A DNA stretch of 64,000 nt from an uncultured Idiomarina sp. (GTDB taxonomy: Bacteria; Pseudomonadota; Gammaproteobacteria; Enterobacterales; Alteromonadaceae): contig CAMPHF010000006.1 of the NCBI GenBank assembly GCA_946885915.1, positions 141,208-205,207 on the forward strand. The letters run 5' to 3'. Shown piece by piece: positions 25,991 to 33,836 of this stretch. The notes under the pieces were generated by a model. The model did not search any database, was not told the origin of the DNA, and worked only from the letters and a program-made list of their open reading frames with translations. A program made the position numbers and the translations under genes. Every line of letters begins with the position of its first letter. Position 1 is the first letter of the stretch.

Positions 25991-27388
25991 TTAATCTTTA
26001 CTGGTTTTAAAGCCAGGTAAGTTCGCTAACTGTTGACCAAGCGCCGCTTGCGTTGCCTGCATTTGAGCCAATAGCACGTCTAAACCTGCATATTTTTGAC
26101 GCAAGCTAATTTCTAGCTGCTCCATCCGGTACTGATGGTCTGCACGGTCTTCCGTCAGATCGCGAAGATTCTCATTTAACGTTTTCTCACGAAAAGTGAT
26201 AGCACCATCATTATCGATGTAATTGCCCATGAGCTCTTCTAGCTTCGCGCCCACGCCGTCTTCACTTGAGAAGATTTTACCAACCCCAGCAAAGTTCAGA
26301 TCCATCGCTTCTTCGAGACTACGAACTAAATTGTCTTTCTCTAACTTGCCATCCTTGTTTAAGGAAATACCGATATCAAACAAGGTTTCAAATGCACCGG
26401 CTCCGACAACGTCCGTCGTAAGCGCATTCACCATTTGCTGTTGTAACCCACGAATGGTCGAATCACTCTGCAGCGGTTGGCCAATAGCCGTTGCTTTGTC
26501 CATAATATCAATAACAGCGTTGTACGCTGCCACGAACTCGTCGATGAGTTTGGTGTTACCCTCACGATCCTGTTCGATTTTCAAATTTGCAGTTTCGTTA
26601 TTTTCGCTTTGCTTCAAAGCCGTAATAGTTGAGCCCTGAATCACATCAGAAAATACGTTCGTTGTATTGGTTGCTGTAATGCCATCAATCTTAATGATTG
26701 CATCTTGTGCGACATCTTCAGCGGCAATACTCATACCACCAGCACCGCCAGCAAAAGACGTTGTGGTCAAACCGTCAAACTCATCACTTGTCGCAGTCAC
26801 TGTCAGGTCGTTGCCTGAGCCCCCGGCTGAAGATTCTATAACTAGCTTTGCTTCACCACCGGTATTAATAATGTTGACTGAAACGCCGAAATTGTCTTCG
26901 TTACTATTTATCGCTTGGCGGATGTCCTCGAGCGTCGAATTTGCATCGATTGCTACGTTAAAGGTCTTGGTGCCAGCCGACAAAGTTAGCGTGCCACTAG
27001 TAGTATTTATGACTTGATCAGCGCTAGTAAAAGTACCGTCAGCTGAAATGGCTCTAGAGCCCTGCGCAAGCTGAATAACTTCGATATCAAAATCGCCCGG
27101 GGTCGCATCAGAATTGCTCGAAACGCGAATAAGATCGCCTGACTCTGGCTGAGTGATATTGGCCACTCGTTTATCAAAGCTTTTAGGGTCGGCTAATTTC
27201 TCAATGACATCGTTCAGTTTGGATAAGGCAGACTTCACCGCACCCAACGCAGAAAGTTGAGTTCTATTTTCTTGCTCAACCCGAGTAAATTGAGCCACTT
27301 TTGGTTGATTAGCGGCGCCTACGGTTGCCGCAATAATTGACTCTAGGTCTAACCCAGAACCGACACCTGCTGATGTAATCAAGGCCAT
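25991..27388 (-). CDS. fliD: Flagellar filament cap protein FliD
   Basis: FliD (hook-associated protein 2) caps the filament and aids flagellin polymerisation. The 465-residue protein starts MALITSAGVGSGLDLESIIAATV, the typical FliD N terminus. The D0/D1 helices at both ends frame a variable Gly/Ser-rich centre. The C-terminal coiled segment (LTEDRADHQYRMEQLEISLRQKYAGLDVLLAQMQATQAALGQQL) is also typical. Second gene of the flaG operon. Confidence 0.96.
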   Translation of the reverse strand: MALITSAGVGSGLDLESIIAATVGAANQPKVAQFTRVEQENRTQLSALGAVKSALSKLNDVIEKLADPKSFDKRVANITQPESGDLIRVSSNSDATPGDFDIEVIQLAQGSRAISADGTFTSADQVINTTSGTLTLSAGTKTFNVAIDANSTLEDIRQAINSNEDNFGVSVNIINTGGEAKLVIESSAGGSGNDLTVTATSDEFDGLTTTSFAGGAGGMSIAAEDVAQDAIIKIDGITATNTTNVFSDVIQGSTITALKQSENNETANLKIEQDREGNTKLIDEFVAAYNAVIDIMDKATAIGQPLQSDSTIRGLQQQMVNALTTDVVGAGAFETLFDIGISLNKDGKLEKDNLVRSLEEAMDLNFAGVGKIFSSEDGVGAKLEELMGNYIDNDGAITFREKTLNENLRDLTEDRADHQYRMEQLEISLRQKYAGLDVLLAQMQATQAALGQQLANLPGFKTSKD

Positions 27389-27409
27389 ACCACAGCCCCC
27401 CTTATTAGC

Positions 27410-27826
27410 TTAAATTTGCTTGTCGAATAGGAATCCAGCAAGCTCAGTATTGTTATCGGACAGTTCAGCAATAGCTTTAGCTAACTTCACCGCTAACTCC
27501 GATGGAATTTGGCGAATCTTTTCGCCATTAGATTTGTCGATCACCTCGACAACCGGCGGATCTGAACGCTCCTCAAACACAAACTGCAAACTGGTCGCTC
27601 GAATTGATGGCGCTTTATTTATTTCAGCGACTAATTCGGCAACGCTTGGCTGTGATTGTTCACGCTCTTTTTTAGCTTCGGTACTCGTCTCTTCAGAAAC
27701 GCGCTTTTGTACATCCTTCACCGCTTCCATCACTTGTTTCTGCGATGCAGGATCGACAACTTTGTCGCGCCCATCAGGCTTAAGCAAGTTTTGTACCGAG
27801 CGGCTTTCAATAGACATTTCAGCCAT
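27410..27826 (-). CDS. flaG: FlaG family flagellar protein
   Basis: A 138-residue FlaG protein; FlaG mutations in other bacteria change filament length. The conserved C-terminal domain (SLQFVFEERSDPPVVEVIDKSNGEKIRQIPSELAVKLAKA) is clear. The N-terminal half is charged and probably disordered. The ATG at 27826 with AGGTGAG four bases upstream is preferred over a GTG at 27835. First gene of the flaG-fliD-fliS-fliT operon, with a sigma-28 site upstream. Confidence 0.88.
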   Translation of the reverse strand: MAEMSIESRSVQNLLKPDGRDKVVDPASQKQVMEAVKDVQKRVSEETSTEAKKEREQSQPSVAELVAEINKAPSIRATSLQFVFEERSDPPVVEVIDKSNGEKIRQIPSELAVKLAKAIAELSDNNTELAGFLFDKQI

Positions 27827-27883
27827 TGTACTCACCTTAGTTTTCGAGGCTAAGCCTCGCCTTATTAGTTTAACTCATATTTG

Positions 27884-27911
27884 ATATCGGCAGGCCTATC
27901 TATAAACTTTA
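27884..27911 (-). promoter_or_regulatory. Sigma-28 promoter of flaG operon
   Basis: Minus strand TAAAGTTT-N12-GCCGATAT, 58 bases before the flaG ATG. The -35 is the exact FliA consensus; the spacer is one base longer than the usual 11. Confidence 0.65.
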
Positions 27912-28000
27912 GCATTTGATCGTGCTTTTTTTGTCCAATTTTAAAAATAATGTTAAAACAATGAGTTAAGCATAAAAGTAATCGATGCAAAGCAGATATA

Positions 28001-28030
28001 AAAAAGCCGAGATAAAAATCTCGGCTTCCT
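28001..28030 (-). terminator. Terminator of flagellin gene 1
   Basis: Minus strand stem AGCCGAGAT / ATCTCGGCT with a short loop and a following T run. It lies just past the stop at 28046. Confidence 0.8.
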
Positions 28031-28045
28031 TTACTCGTATTACGC

Positions 28046-28999
28046 TTAGCCGAGTAACTGCAACGCTGCCTGCGGCCGCTGGTTAGCCTGGGCCAAAATA
28101 ACCTGGCTCGCCTGCTGTAAGATCTGCGCTTGAGTTAACTTCGCAGTTTCCGCAGCAAAGTCAGCATCTTTAATGCGTGATTTCGCAGCTTCTAGGTTCT
28201 CCGCAACGTTACCTTGGTTACGAATAGTAGACTGGAAGCGGTTCTGCACAGCACCTAGCTCTGCACGCTTCTTATCTACCACTGCAATCAACGCATCCAT
28301 ACCGGCAAGCACAACTTGAGCGTTTGCTTGGCTAGACACAGAAATACCTGTTGCAGTAAAGATTGTTGCAAAATCTGCAGCATCCGCATCAGCTGAGAAG
28401 CTTGTGCCTGCTAACGTAGACACTTGGTCACCGGTTACCGCAGAAGCAACACTTGCAATACCTGACAGCGTGAAGCCACCAGCTGCGGTCAATGAGTTCG
28501 AAGAACCACCCACAGTTTGCATGTTGAATTCAATGATCTGGTTCGCGTCTGCACCTACTTGGAAGCTGGCTTCATAAGAGCCATCTAATAAGTTCTGGCC
28601 ACCAAAAGTGGTGTCGCTGGCGATCCGGTTCACTTCTTCCATCAATACGCGGATTTCTTCTTGAATCGCTAAGCGGTCTTCGTCGGTGTTTGAACCGTTC
28701 GAAGCCTGCTGCGCCAACGTCCGTACCCGCTGGAATGAACGGGTCATTTCATCCAATGCACCCTCTGCAGTTTGCGCTAATGAAATACCGTCGTTGGCGT
28801 TACGGTTACCTTGGTTTAGACCCATAATTTGTGAGTCTAAGCGGTTTGAAATTTGTAAGCCTGCTGCATCGTCGGCCGCGCTGTTAATACGCAAACCAGA
28901 TGATAAACGCTTGAAAGCTTGGTCGAGCTGACCACCTGAATTGATCAACTGACGCTGAGCATTCAATGAGCTGACGTTGGTGTTTACATATAATGGCAT
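28046..28999 (-). CDS. fliC: Flagellin, copy 1 (type A)
   Basis: Flagellin of 317 residues, the filament subunit. The conserved N-terminal D0/D1 (MPLYVNTNVSSLNAQRQLIN, FKRLSSGLRINSAADDAAGL) and C-terminal domain (IKDADFAAETAKLTQAQILQ, ending in AALQLLG) frame a short variable region at about residues 165-230. The start MPLYVNTN at 28999 matches the family; an upstream in-frame ATG would add five residues. The protein is identical to copy 3 at 30364-31317. It has its own sigma-28 promoter and terminator. Serines and threonines in the variable region are candidate sites for glycosylation by the neighbouring Maf and Pse enzymes (inference). Confidence 0.97.
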   Translation of the reverse strand: MPLYVNTNVSSLNAQRQLINSGGQLDQAFKRLSSGLRINSAADDAAGLQISNRLDSQIMGLNQGNRNANDGISLAQTAEGALDEMTRSFQRVRTLAQQASNGSNTDEDRLAIQEEIRVLMEEVNRIASDTTFGGQNLLDGSYEASFQVGADANQIIEFNMQTVGGSSNSLTAAGGFTLSGIASVASAVTGDQVSTLAGTSFSADADAADFATIFTATGISVSSQANAQVVLAGMDALIAVVDKKRAELGAVQNRFQSTIRNQGNVAENLEAAKSRIKDADFAAETAKLTQAQILQQASQVILAQANQRPQAALQLLG

Positions 29000-29091
29000 C
29001 TTCATGCTCCTCATTTAAATGGACGTCACTTGTGCTCATCAAGGGGAGCGAACCAAGCTTGGATTTATCGGTAAATCCTTCGTCATTCAAG

Positions 29092-29119
29092 CTATCGGCA
29101 ACAGAAGCGGCAAGCTTTA
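29092..29119 (-). promoter_or_regulatory. Sigma-28 promoter of flagellin 1
   Basis: Minus strand TAAAGCTT-N12-GCCGATAG, 93 bases before the ATG. Matches the FliA pattern with a spacer one base long. Confidence 0.65.
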
Positions 29120-29192
29120 GCCCTTTTTTACTATTTTCGGCATTTTTTTGCCGCTTTTATTTCAAGCTATTGTTTTATATGAGCTTTAGATA

Positions 29193-29223
29193 CAAAAAAG
29201 CCAGAGCGATGGCTCTGGCTTTT
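29193..29223 (-). terminator. Terminator of flagellin gene 2
   Basis: Minus strand stem AGCCAGAG / CTCTGGCT followed by six T. Shared with the right copy of the duplication. Confidence 0.8.
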
Positions 29224-29257
29224 AATATCTCTAAAAACGCTGAGAGAGGTTGGGCGA

Positions 29258-30214
29258 TTAACCGCCCAGTAACTGCAACGCTGCCTGCGGCCGCTGGTTG
29301 GCCTGGGCCAAGATAGTCTGTGACGCCTGCTGTAAGATCTGCGCTTGGGTTAACTTCGCAGTTTCCGCAGCAAAGTCAGCATCTTTAATGCGTGATTTCG
29401 CAGCTTCTAGGTTCTCCGCAACGTTACCTTGGTTACGAATAGTAGACTGGAAGCGGTTCTGCACAGCACCTAGCTCTGCACGCTTCTTATCTACCACGGC
29501 AATCAACGCATCCATACCGGCAAGCACAACTTGAGCGTTTGCTTGGCTAGATACCGAGATACCTGATGCCGTGAATACGCCAGCAAAATCATTAGCATCT
29601 GCTGAAGCTGAGAAAACTGAGCCAGCTAAAGCTGAAACAGTATCACCCGTTACCGCTGAAGCGACACTCGCGATACCAGATAAAGTGAAACCGCCACCAG
29701 CTGTTAACGAGTTGGCAGTACCGCCCACTGTTTGCATGTTGAATTCAATGATCTGGTTCGCGTCAGCACCTACTTGGAAGCTGGCTGAGTAAGAGCCATC
29801 TAGCAAGTTCTGGCCACCAAAGGTGGTGTCGCTGGCGATCCGGTTCACTTCTTCCATCAATACGCGGATTTCTTCTTGAATCGCTAAGCGGTCTTCGTCG
29901 GTGTTTGAACCGTTCGAAGCCTGCTGCGCCAACGTCCGTACCCGCTGGAATGAACGGGTCATTTCATCCAATGCACCCTCTGCAGTTTGCGCTAATGAAA
30001 TACCGTCGTTGGCGTTACGGTTACCTTGGTTCAGACCCATAATTTGCGAGTCCAAACGGTTTGAGATTTGTAAGCCTGCTGCATCGTCCGCTGCGCTGTT
30101 AATACGCAAACCTGATGACAAACGCTTGAAAGCTTGGTCGAGTTGGTTACCTGAGTTGATCAATTGACGCTGAGCGTTCAAAGAACTCACGTTGGTGTTT
30201 ACATATAATGGCAT
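29258..30214 (-). CDS. fliC: Flagellin, copy 2 (type B)
   Basis: Flagellin of 318 residues, about 90 percent like copy 1, differing mostly in the central region (for example GGTANSLTAGGGFTL and VFSASADANDFAGVF). It ends in LLGG. It differs from copy 4 by a single residue near the N terminus (Asn23 here, Gly there), within the part that lies outside the duplicated block. A GGAGCA site precedes the ATG, and a consensus sigma-28 promoter lies about 50 bases upstream. Confidence 0.97.
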   Translation of the reverse strand: MPLYVNTNVSSLNAQRQLINSGNQLDQAFKRLSSGLRINSAADDAAGLQISNRLDSQIMGLNQGNRNANDGISLAQTAEGALDEMTRSFQRVRTLAQQASNGSNTDEDRLAIQEEIRVLMEEVNRIASDTTFGGQNLLDGSYSASFQVGADANQIIEFNMQTVGGTANSLTAGGGFTLSGIASVASAVTGDTVSALAGSVFSASADANDFAGVFTASGISVSSQANAQVVLAGMDALIAVVDKKRAELGAVQNRFQSTIRNQGNVAENLEAAKSRIKDADFAAETAKLTQAQILQQASQTILAQANQRPQAALQLLGG

Positions 30215-30262
30215 GGTCGTGCTCCGCTAATTAAATCAAAAAGTAATTGCCTTGTGATTAAA

Positions 30263-30289
30263 TTATCGGCGCCATCCTTATTATCTTTA
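30263..30289 (-). promoter_or_regulatory. Sigma-28 promoter of flagellin 2
   Basis: Minus strand TAAAGATA-N11-GCCGATAA. Ideal spacing and an exact -10 element, 49 bases before the ATG. It lies in the 221-base stretch that is not duplicated, so it is unlike the promoter of copy 4. Confidence 0.8.
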
Positions 30290-30295
30290 GAAAAA

Positions 30296-30337
30296 TAAAA
30301 GATCTTGCCAGAAAGCATCTAGCAAGATCTTTTTTAT
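30296..30337 (-). terminator. Terminator of flagellin gene 3
   Basis: Stem AAGATCTTGC / GCAAGATCTT with a 13-base loop and T run on the minus strand. Confidence 0.75.
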
Positions 30338-30363
30338 CATTATTAATCAGTTAGTTATATTAA

Positions 30364-31317
30364 CTACCCGAGTAACTGCAACGCTGCCTGCGGCCGCTGG
30401 TTAGCCTGGGCCAAAATAACCTGGCTCGCCTGCTGTAAGATCTGCGCTTGAGTTAACTTCGCAGTTTCCGCAGCAAAGTCAGCATCTTTAATGCGTGATT
30501 TCGCAGCTTCTAGGTTCTCCGCAACGTTACCTTGGTTACGAATAGTAGACTGGAAGCGGTTCTGCACAGCACCTAGCTCTGCACGCTTCTTATCTACCAC
30601 TGCAATCAACGCATCCATACCGGCAAGCACAACTTGAGCGTTTGCTTGGCTAGACACAGAAATACCTGTTGCAGTAAAGATTGTTGCAAAATCTGCAGCA
30701 TCCGCATCAGCTGAGAAGCTTGTGCCTGCTAACGTAGACACTTGGTCACCGGTTACCGCAGAAGCAACACTTGCAATACCTGACAGCGTGAAGCCACCAG
30801 CTGCGGTCAATGAGTTCGAAGAACCACCCACAGTTTGCATGTTGAATTCAATGATCTGGTTCGCGTCTGCACCTACTTGGAAGCTGGCTTCATAAGAGCC
30901 ATCTAATAAGTTCTGGCCACCAAAAGTGGTGTCGCTGGCGATCCGGTTCACTTCTTCCATCAATACGCGGATTTCTTCTTGAATCGCTAAGCGGTCTTCG
31001 TCGGTGTTTGAACCGTTCGAAGCCTGCTGCGCCAACGTCCGTACCCGCTGGAATGAACGGGTCATTTCATCCAATGCACCCTCTGCAGTTTGCGCTAATG
31101 AAATACCGTCGTTGGCGTTACGGTTACCTTGGTTTAGACCCATAATTTGTGAGTCTAAGCGGTTTGAAATTTGTAAGCCTGCTGCATCGTCGGCCGCGCT
31201 GTTAATACGCAAACCAGATGATAAACGCTTGAAAGCTTGGTCGAGCTGACCACCTGAATTGATCAACTGACGCTGAGCATTCAATGAGCTGACGTTGGTG
31301 TTTACATATAATGGCAT
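30364..31317 (-). CDS. fliC: Flagellin, copy 3 (type A duplicate)
   Basis: Flagellin of 317 residues, identical in protein sequence to copy 1 and, in every segment compared, in DNA sequence. Only the stop codon region differs (TAG here, TAA in copy 1), because the duplication boundary falls in the last codons. Same start choice (MPLYVNTN) and the same upstream sigma-28 promoter as copy 1. Expression level relative to copy 1 should therefore depend only on the terminator and on genomic position. Confidence 0.97.
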   Translation of the reverse strand: MPLYVNTNVSSLNAQRQLINSGGQLDQAFKRLSSGLRINSAADDAAGLQISNRLDSQIMGLNQGNRNANDGISLAQTAEGALDEMTRSFQRVRTLAQQASNGSNTDEDRLAIQEEIRVLMEEVNRIASDTTFGGQNLLDGSYEASFQVGADANQIIEFNMQTVGGSSNSLTAAGGFTLSGIASVASAVTGDQVSTLAGTSFSADADAADFATIFTATGISVSSQANAQVVLAGMDALIAVVDKKRAELGAVQNRFQSTIRNQGNVAENLEAAKSRIKDADFAAETAKLTQAQILQQASQVILAQANQRPQAALQLLG

Positions 31318-31409
31318 CTTCATGCTCCTCATTTAAATGGACGTCACTTGTGCTCATCAAGGGGAGCGAACCAAGCTTGGATTTATCGGTAAATCCTTCG
31401 TCATTCAAG

Positions 31410-31437
31410 CTATCGGCAACAGAAGCGGCAAGCTTTA
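31410..31437 (-). promoter_or_regulatory. Sigma-28 promoter of flagellin 3
   Basis: Duplicate of the flagellin 1 promoter: TAAAGCTT-N12-GCCGATAG on the minus strand. Confidence 0.65.
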
Positions 31438-31510
31438 GCCCTTTTTTACTATTTTCGGCATTTTTTTGCCGCTTTTATTTCAAGCTATTGTTTTATATGA
31501 GCTTTAGATA

Positions 31511-31541
31511 CAAAAAAGCCAGAGCGATGGCTCTGGCTTTT
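31511..31541 (-). terminator. Terminator of flagellin gene 4
   Basis: Duplicate of the flagellin 2 terminator, stem AGCCAGAG / CTCTGGCT with T run. Confidence 0.8.
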
Positions 31542-31575
31542 AATATCTCTAAAAACGCTGAGAGAGGTTGGGCGA

Positions 31576-32532
31576 TTAACCGCCCAGTAACTGCAACGCT
31601 GCCTGCGGCCGCTGGTTGGCCTGGGCCAAGATAGTCTGTGACGCCTGCTGTAAGATCTGCGCTTGGGTTAACTTCGCAGTTTCCGCAGCAAAGTCAGCAT
31701 CTTTAATGCGTGATTTCGCAGCTTCTAGGTTCTCCGCAACGTTACCTTGGTTACGAATAGTAGACTGGAAGCGGTTCTGCACAGCACCTAGCTCTGCACG
31801 CTTCTTATCTACCACGGCAATCAACGCATCCATACCGGCAAGCACAACTTGAGCGTTTGCTTGGCTAGATACCGAGATACCTGATGCCGTGAATACGCCA
31901 GCAAAATCATTAGCATCTGCTGAAGCTGAGAAAACTGAGCCAGCTAAAGCTGAAACAGTATCACCCGTTACCGCTGAAGCGACACTCGCGATACCAGATA
32001 AAGTGAAACCGCCACCAGCTGTTAACGAGTTGGCAGTACCGCCCACTGTTTGCATGTTGAATTCAATGATCTGGTTCGCGTCAGCACCTACTTGGAAGCT
32101 GGCTGAGTAAGAGCCATCTAGCAAGTTCTGGCCACCAAAGGTGGTGTCGCTGGCGATCCGGTTCACTTCTTCCATCAATACGCGGATTTCTTCTTGAATC
32201 GCTAAGCGGTCTTCGTCGGTGTTTGAACCGTTCGAAGCCTGCTGCGCCAACGTCCGTACCCGCTGGAATGAACGGGTCATTTCATCCAATGCACCCTCTG
32301 CAGTTTGCGCTAATGAAATACCGTCGTTGGCGTTACGGTTACCTTGGTTCAGACCCATAATTTGCGAGTCCAAACGGTTTGAGATTTGTAAGCCTGCTGC
32401 ATCGTCCGCTGCGCTGTTAATACGCAAACCTGATGACAAACGCTTGAAAGCTTGGTCGAGTTGGCCGCCAGAATTAATCAACTGACGTTGAGCATTTAAT
32501 GAACTGACGTTGGTGTTTACATATAATGGCAT
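31576..32532 (-). CDS. fliC: Flagellin, copy 4 (type B duplicate)
   Basis: Flagellin of 318 residues, the same as copy 2 apart from one residue. Its first 23 or so codons lie outside the duplicated block and use different synonymous codons from copies 1-3. Its promoter is also different (GTCGATAA -10). It lies nearest to flgL and may be the original type B gene, or a mosaic formed at the recombination point. Confidence 0.97.
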   Translation of the reverse strand: MPLYVNTNVSSLNAQRQLINSGGQLDQAFKRLSSGLRINSAADDAAGLQISNRLDSQIMGLNQGNRNANDGISLAQTAEGALDEMTRSFQRVRTLAQQASNGSNTDEDRLAIQEEIRVLMEEVNRIASDTTFGGQNLLDGSYSASFQVGADANQIIEFNMQTVGGTANSLTAGGGFTLSGIASVASAVTGDTVSALAGSVFSASADANDFAGVFTASGISVSSQANAQVVLAGMDALIAVVDKKRAELGAVQNRFQSTIRNQGNVAENLEAAKSRIKDADFAAETAKLTQAQILQQASQTILAQANQRPQAALQLLGG

Positions 32533-32568
32533 GGTCGTGCTCCTAAGATATTTCTGCCTCGTACTTAG

Positions 32569-32595
32569 TTATCGACACATGCCAAAAGAGCTTTA
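32569..32595 (-). promoter_or_regulatory. Sigma-28 promoter of flagellin 4
   Basis: Minus strand TAAAGCTC-N11-GTCGATAA, 37 bases before the ATG, in the gap after flgL. Confidence 0.7.
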
Positions 32596-32610
32596 ATGTT
32601 TCTGCGAAAA

Positions 32611-33831
32611 TTAGCGTAAAAAATCAAACAAACTAAGGTTAGATATACGGCTAAACACCTGCTGTGACGCCGAATAAATAGTTTCGTTCTTGATCAAATC
32701 AGTCACCGCCACTGAATAATCCACATCACTAATGTCTGAACGTGCTTTTTTGTTCACAATCGCCAAATCTGCGTTGCTCAAGCGCGCACTTTCCATCACA
32801 TTTAAGCGCGCACCCACCGAGGCTTGCACGTCAGTTAAGGTATCAATTGACCCAGTGAATGAATCCAATGCCGAAGCAATTTCCGCGCGATACAAACCTT
32901 TGTCATCCAGCGATCCCTCTAACGCATCAGCTAGGTCGCGGATTTGGGTTAACACATTGCGCGCCACTGGCTCGCCAATACTGTAAGCAATGGTATCACC
33001 AGCCACAGCATCTCGATTAGGTTGAAAACTTATACCGTTGAATTCAATACTATCGCCCGAGTTATAGGCCGTTGGTCCCTGCAATACGGTACCGTTACCA
33101 TCCACAATCTCGTAACTGTTAGCTGCTAAAAAGTTAATGTTGAATTCCGTCGCGCCAGGGTCACCGGCATCCCAATTATTCAACTGAAAATCAATTGCTG
33201 CTTGACGATCGGTCACACTCACTTCGCGGACTAGACCGCCATTGGTGATCTCTAAATCTAACCGATAAGATTCAGTCGTAAATACACTACTGCCCGGATC
33301 GCCAGCTGGCATTTTCAAGGTTGGTGAGAGCTGTATGGTGCGTTGCCCATCATCCCCTACATACTCATAAACATCACGTAACTCATCGAATTCCATCGGC
33401 TGAATACGATTCTGAAAACCGGCAAAAATATATTCTCCCGATTCATCCTGAGTATTACTGAAATCAAACACCGCTTGCTCAATCTGGCGCAACTCTAACG
33501 CCAATGCTTCGCGGTTCTCTGCACTATATGAACCATTACCCGCTTGCACCGCTAACACGCGAGCACGCTGCACCGCGGTCACAATATTTGATAACACACT
33601 CTCTTCTCGCCCCAAGTTGTTCTCAAGCGTAATAGAGTTGCGATCAAACTGCTCGTTTTGTCCGATTTTCTCATTCAGGTTGAGCACCTGAGAGTTACCA
33701 ATCGGATCATCCGCAGGGCTTAAAATTCGCGTCTGCTTGGTTAACTGTAACTGCACCTTATCGAGTCGCTGCTGCGAGGTTTGCAGGTTAGTTAAGCCGC
33801 GTAAGAACTGTAAATTAGTGCTAATTCTCAT
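32611..33831 (-). CDS. flgL: Flagellar hook-filament junction protein FlgL
   Basis: FlgL (HAP3) joins the hook to the filament. The 406-residue protein has the flagellin-like N terminus (MRISTNLQFLRGLTNLQTSQQRLDKVQLQLTKQ followed by PADDPIGNSQVLNL) and C terminus (SDISDVDYSVAVTDLIKNETIYSASQQVFSRISNLSLFDFL). The centre is a variable beta domain. It is 5 bases after flgK and is the last gene of the flgF-to-flgL run. Confidence 0.95.
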   Translation of the reverse strand: MRISTNLQFLRGLTNLQTSQQRLDKVQLQLTKQTRILSPADDPIGNSQVLNLNEKIGQNEQFDRNSITLENNLGREESVLSNIVTAVQRARVLAVQAGNGSYSAENREALALELRQIEQAVFDFSNTQDESGEYIFAGFQNRIQPMEFDELRDVYEYVGDDGQRTIQLSPTLKMPAGDPGSSVFTTESYRLDLEITNGGLVREVSVTDRQAAIDFQLNNWDAGDPGATEFNINFLAANSYEIVDGNGTVLQGPTAYNSGDSIEFNGISFQPNRDAVAGDTIAYSIGEPVARNVLTQIRDLADALEGSLDDKGLYRAEIASALDSFTGSIDTLTDVQASVGARLNVMESARLSNADLAIVNKKARSDISDVDYSVAVTDLIKNETIYSASQQVFSRISNLSLFDFLR

Positions 33832-33836
33832 ATGAA

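Larger units (their letters stand above)
28050..30146. repeat. Tandem duplication, left copy (about 2.1 kb)
   Basis: This stretch recurs at a constant offset of 2,318 bases (30368-32464). It spans flagellin 1, its promoter, the terminator of flagellin 2 and most of flagellin 2. All segments I compared, including intergenic ones, were identical. The identity begins at the last codons of flagellin 1 and stops inside the N-terminal coding region of flagellin 2. Confidence 0.9.
30368..32464. repeat. Tandem duplication, right copy (about 2.1 kb)
   Basis: Second copy of 28050-30146 at an offset of 2,318 bases. The right boundary lies in codons near residue 23 of flagellin 4; beyond it the DNA differs at many synonymous positions from flagellin 2, although the protein hardly changes. 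Confidence 0.9.

Noticed and set aside
27420..27884. Plus-strand frame of 154 codons
   Set aside because: Antisense to flaG and its promoter; the translation is Ser/Thr/Ala-rich shadow sequence.
28884..29090. Minus-strand frame of 68 codons in front of flagellins 1 and 3
   Set aside because: It overlaps the flagellin start and promoter in another frame, has no ribosome site and shows no conserved pattern.
28993..29316. Plus-strand frame of 107 codons, repeated at 31311-31634
   Set aside because: It spans the flagellin promoter and terminator in antisense. Its repetition only reflects the 2.1 kb duplication.
28050..32464. CRISPR-like or transposon-like repeat
   Set aside because: The repeat is one long tandem copy of genes, without short regular spacers, terminal inverted repeats or a transposase.
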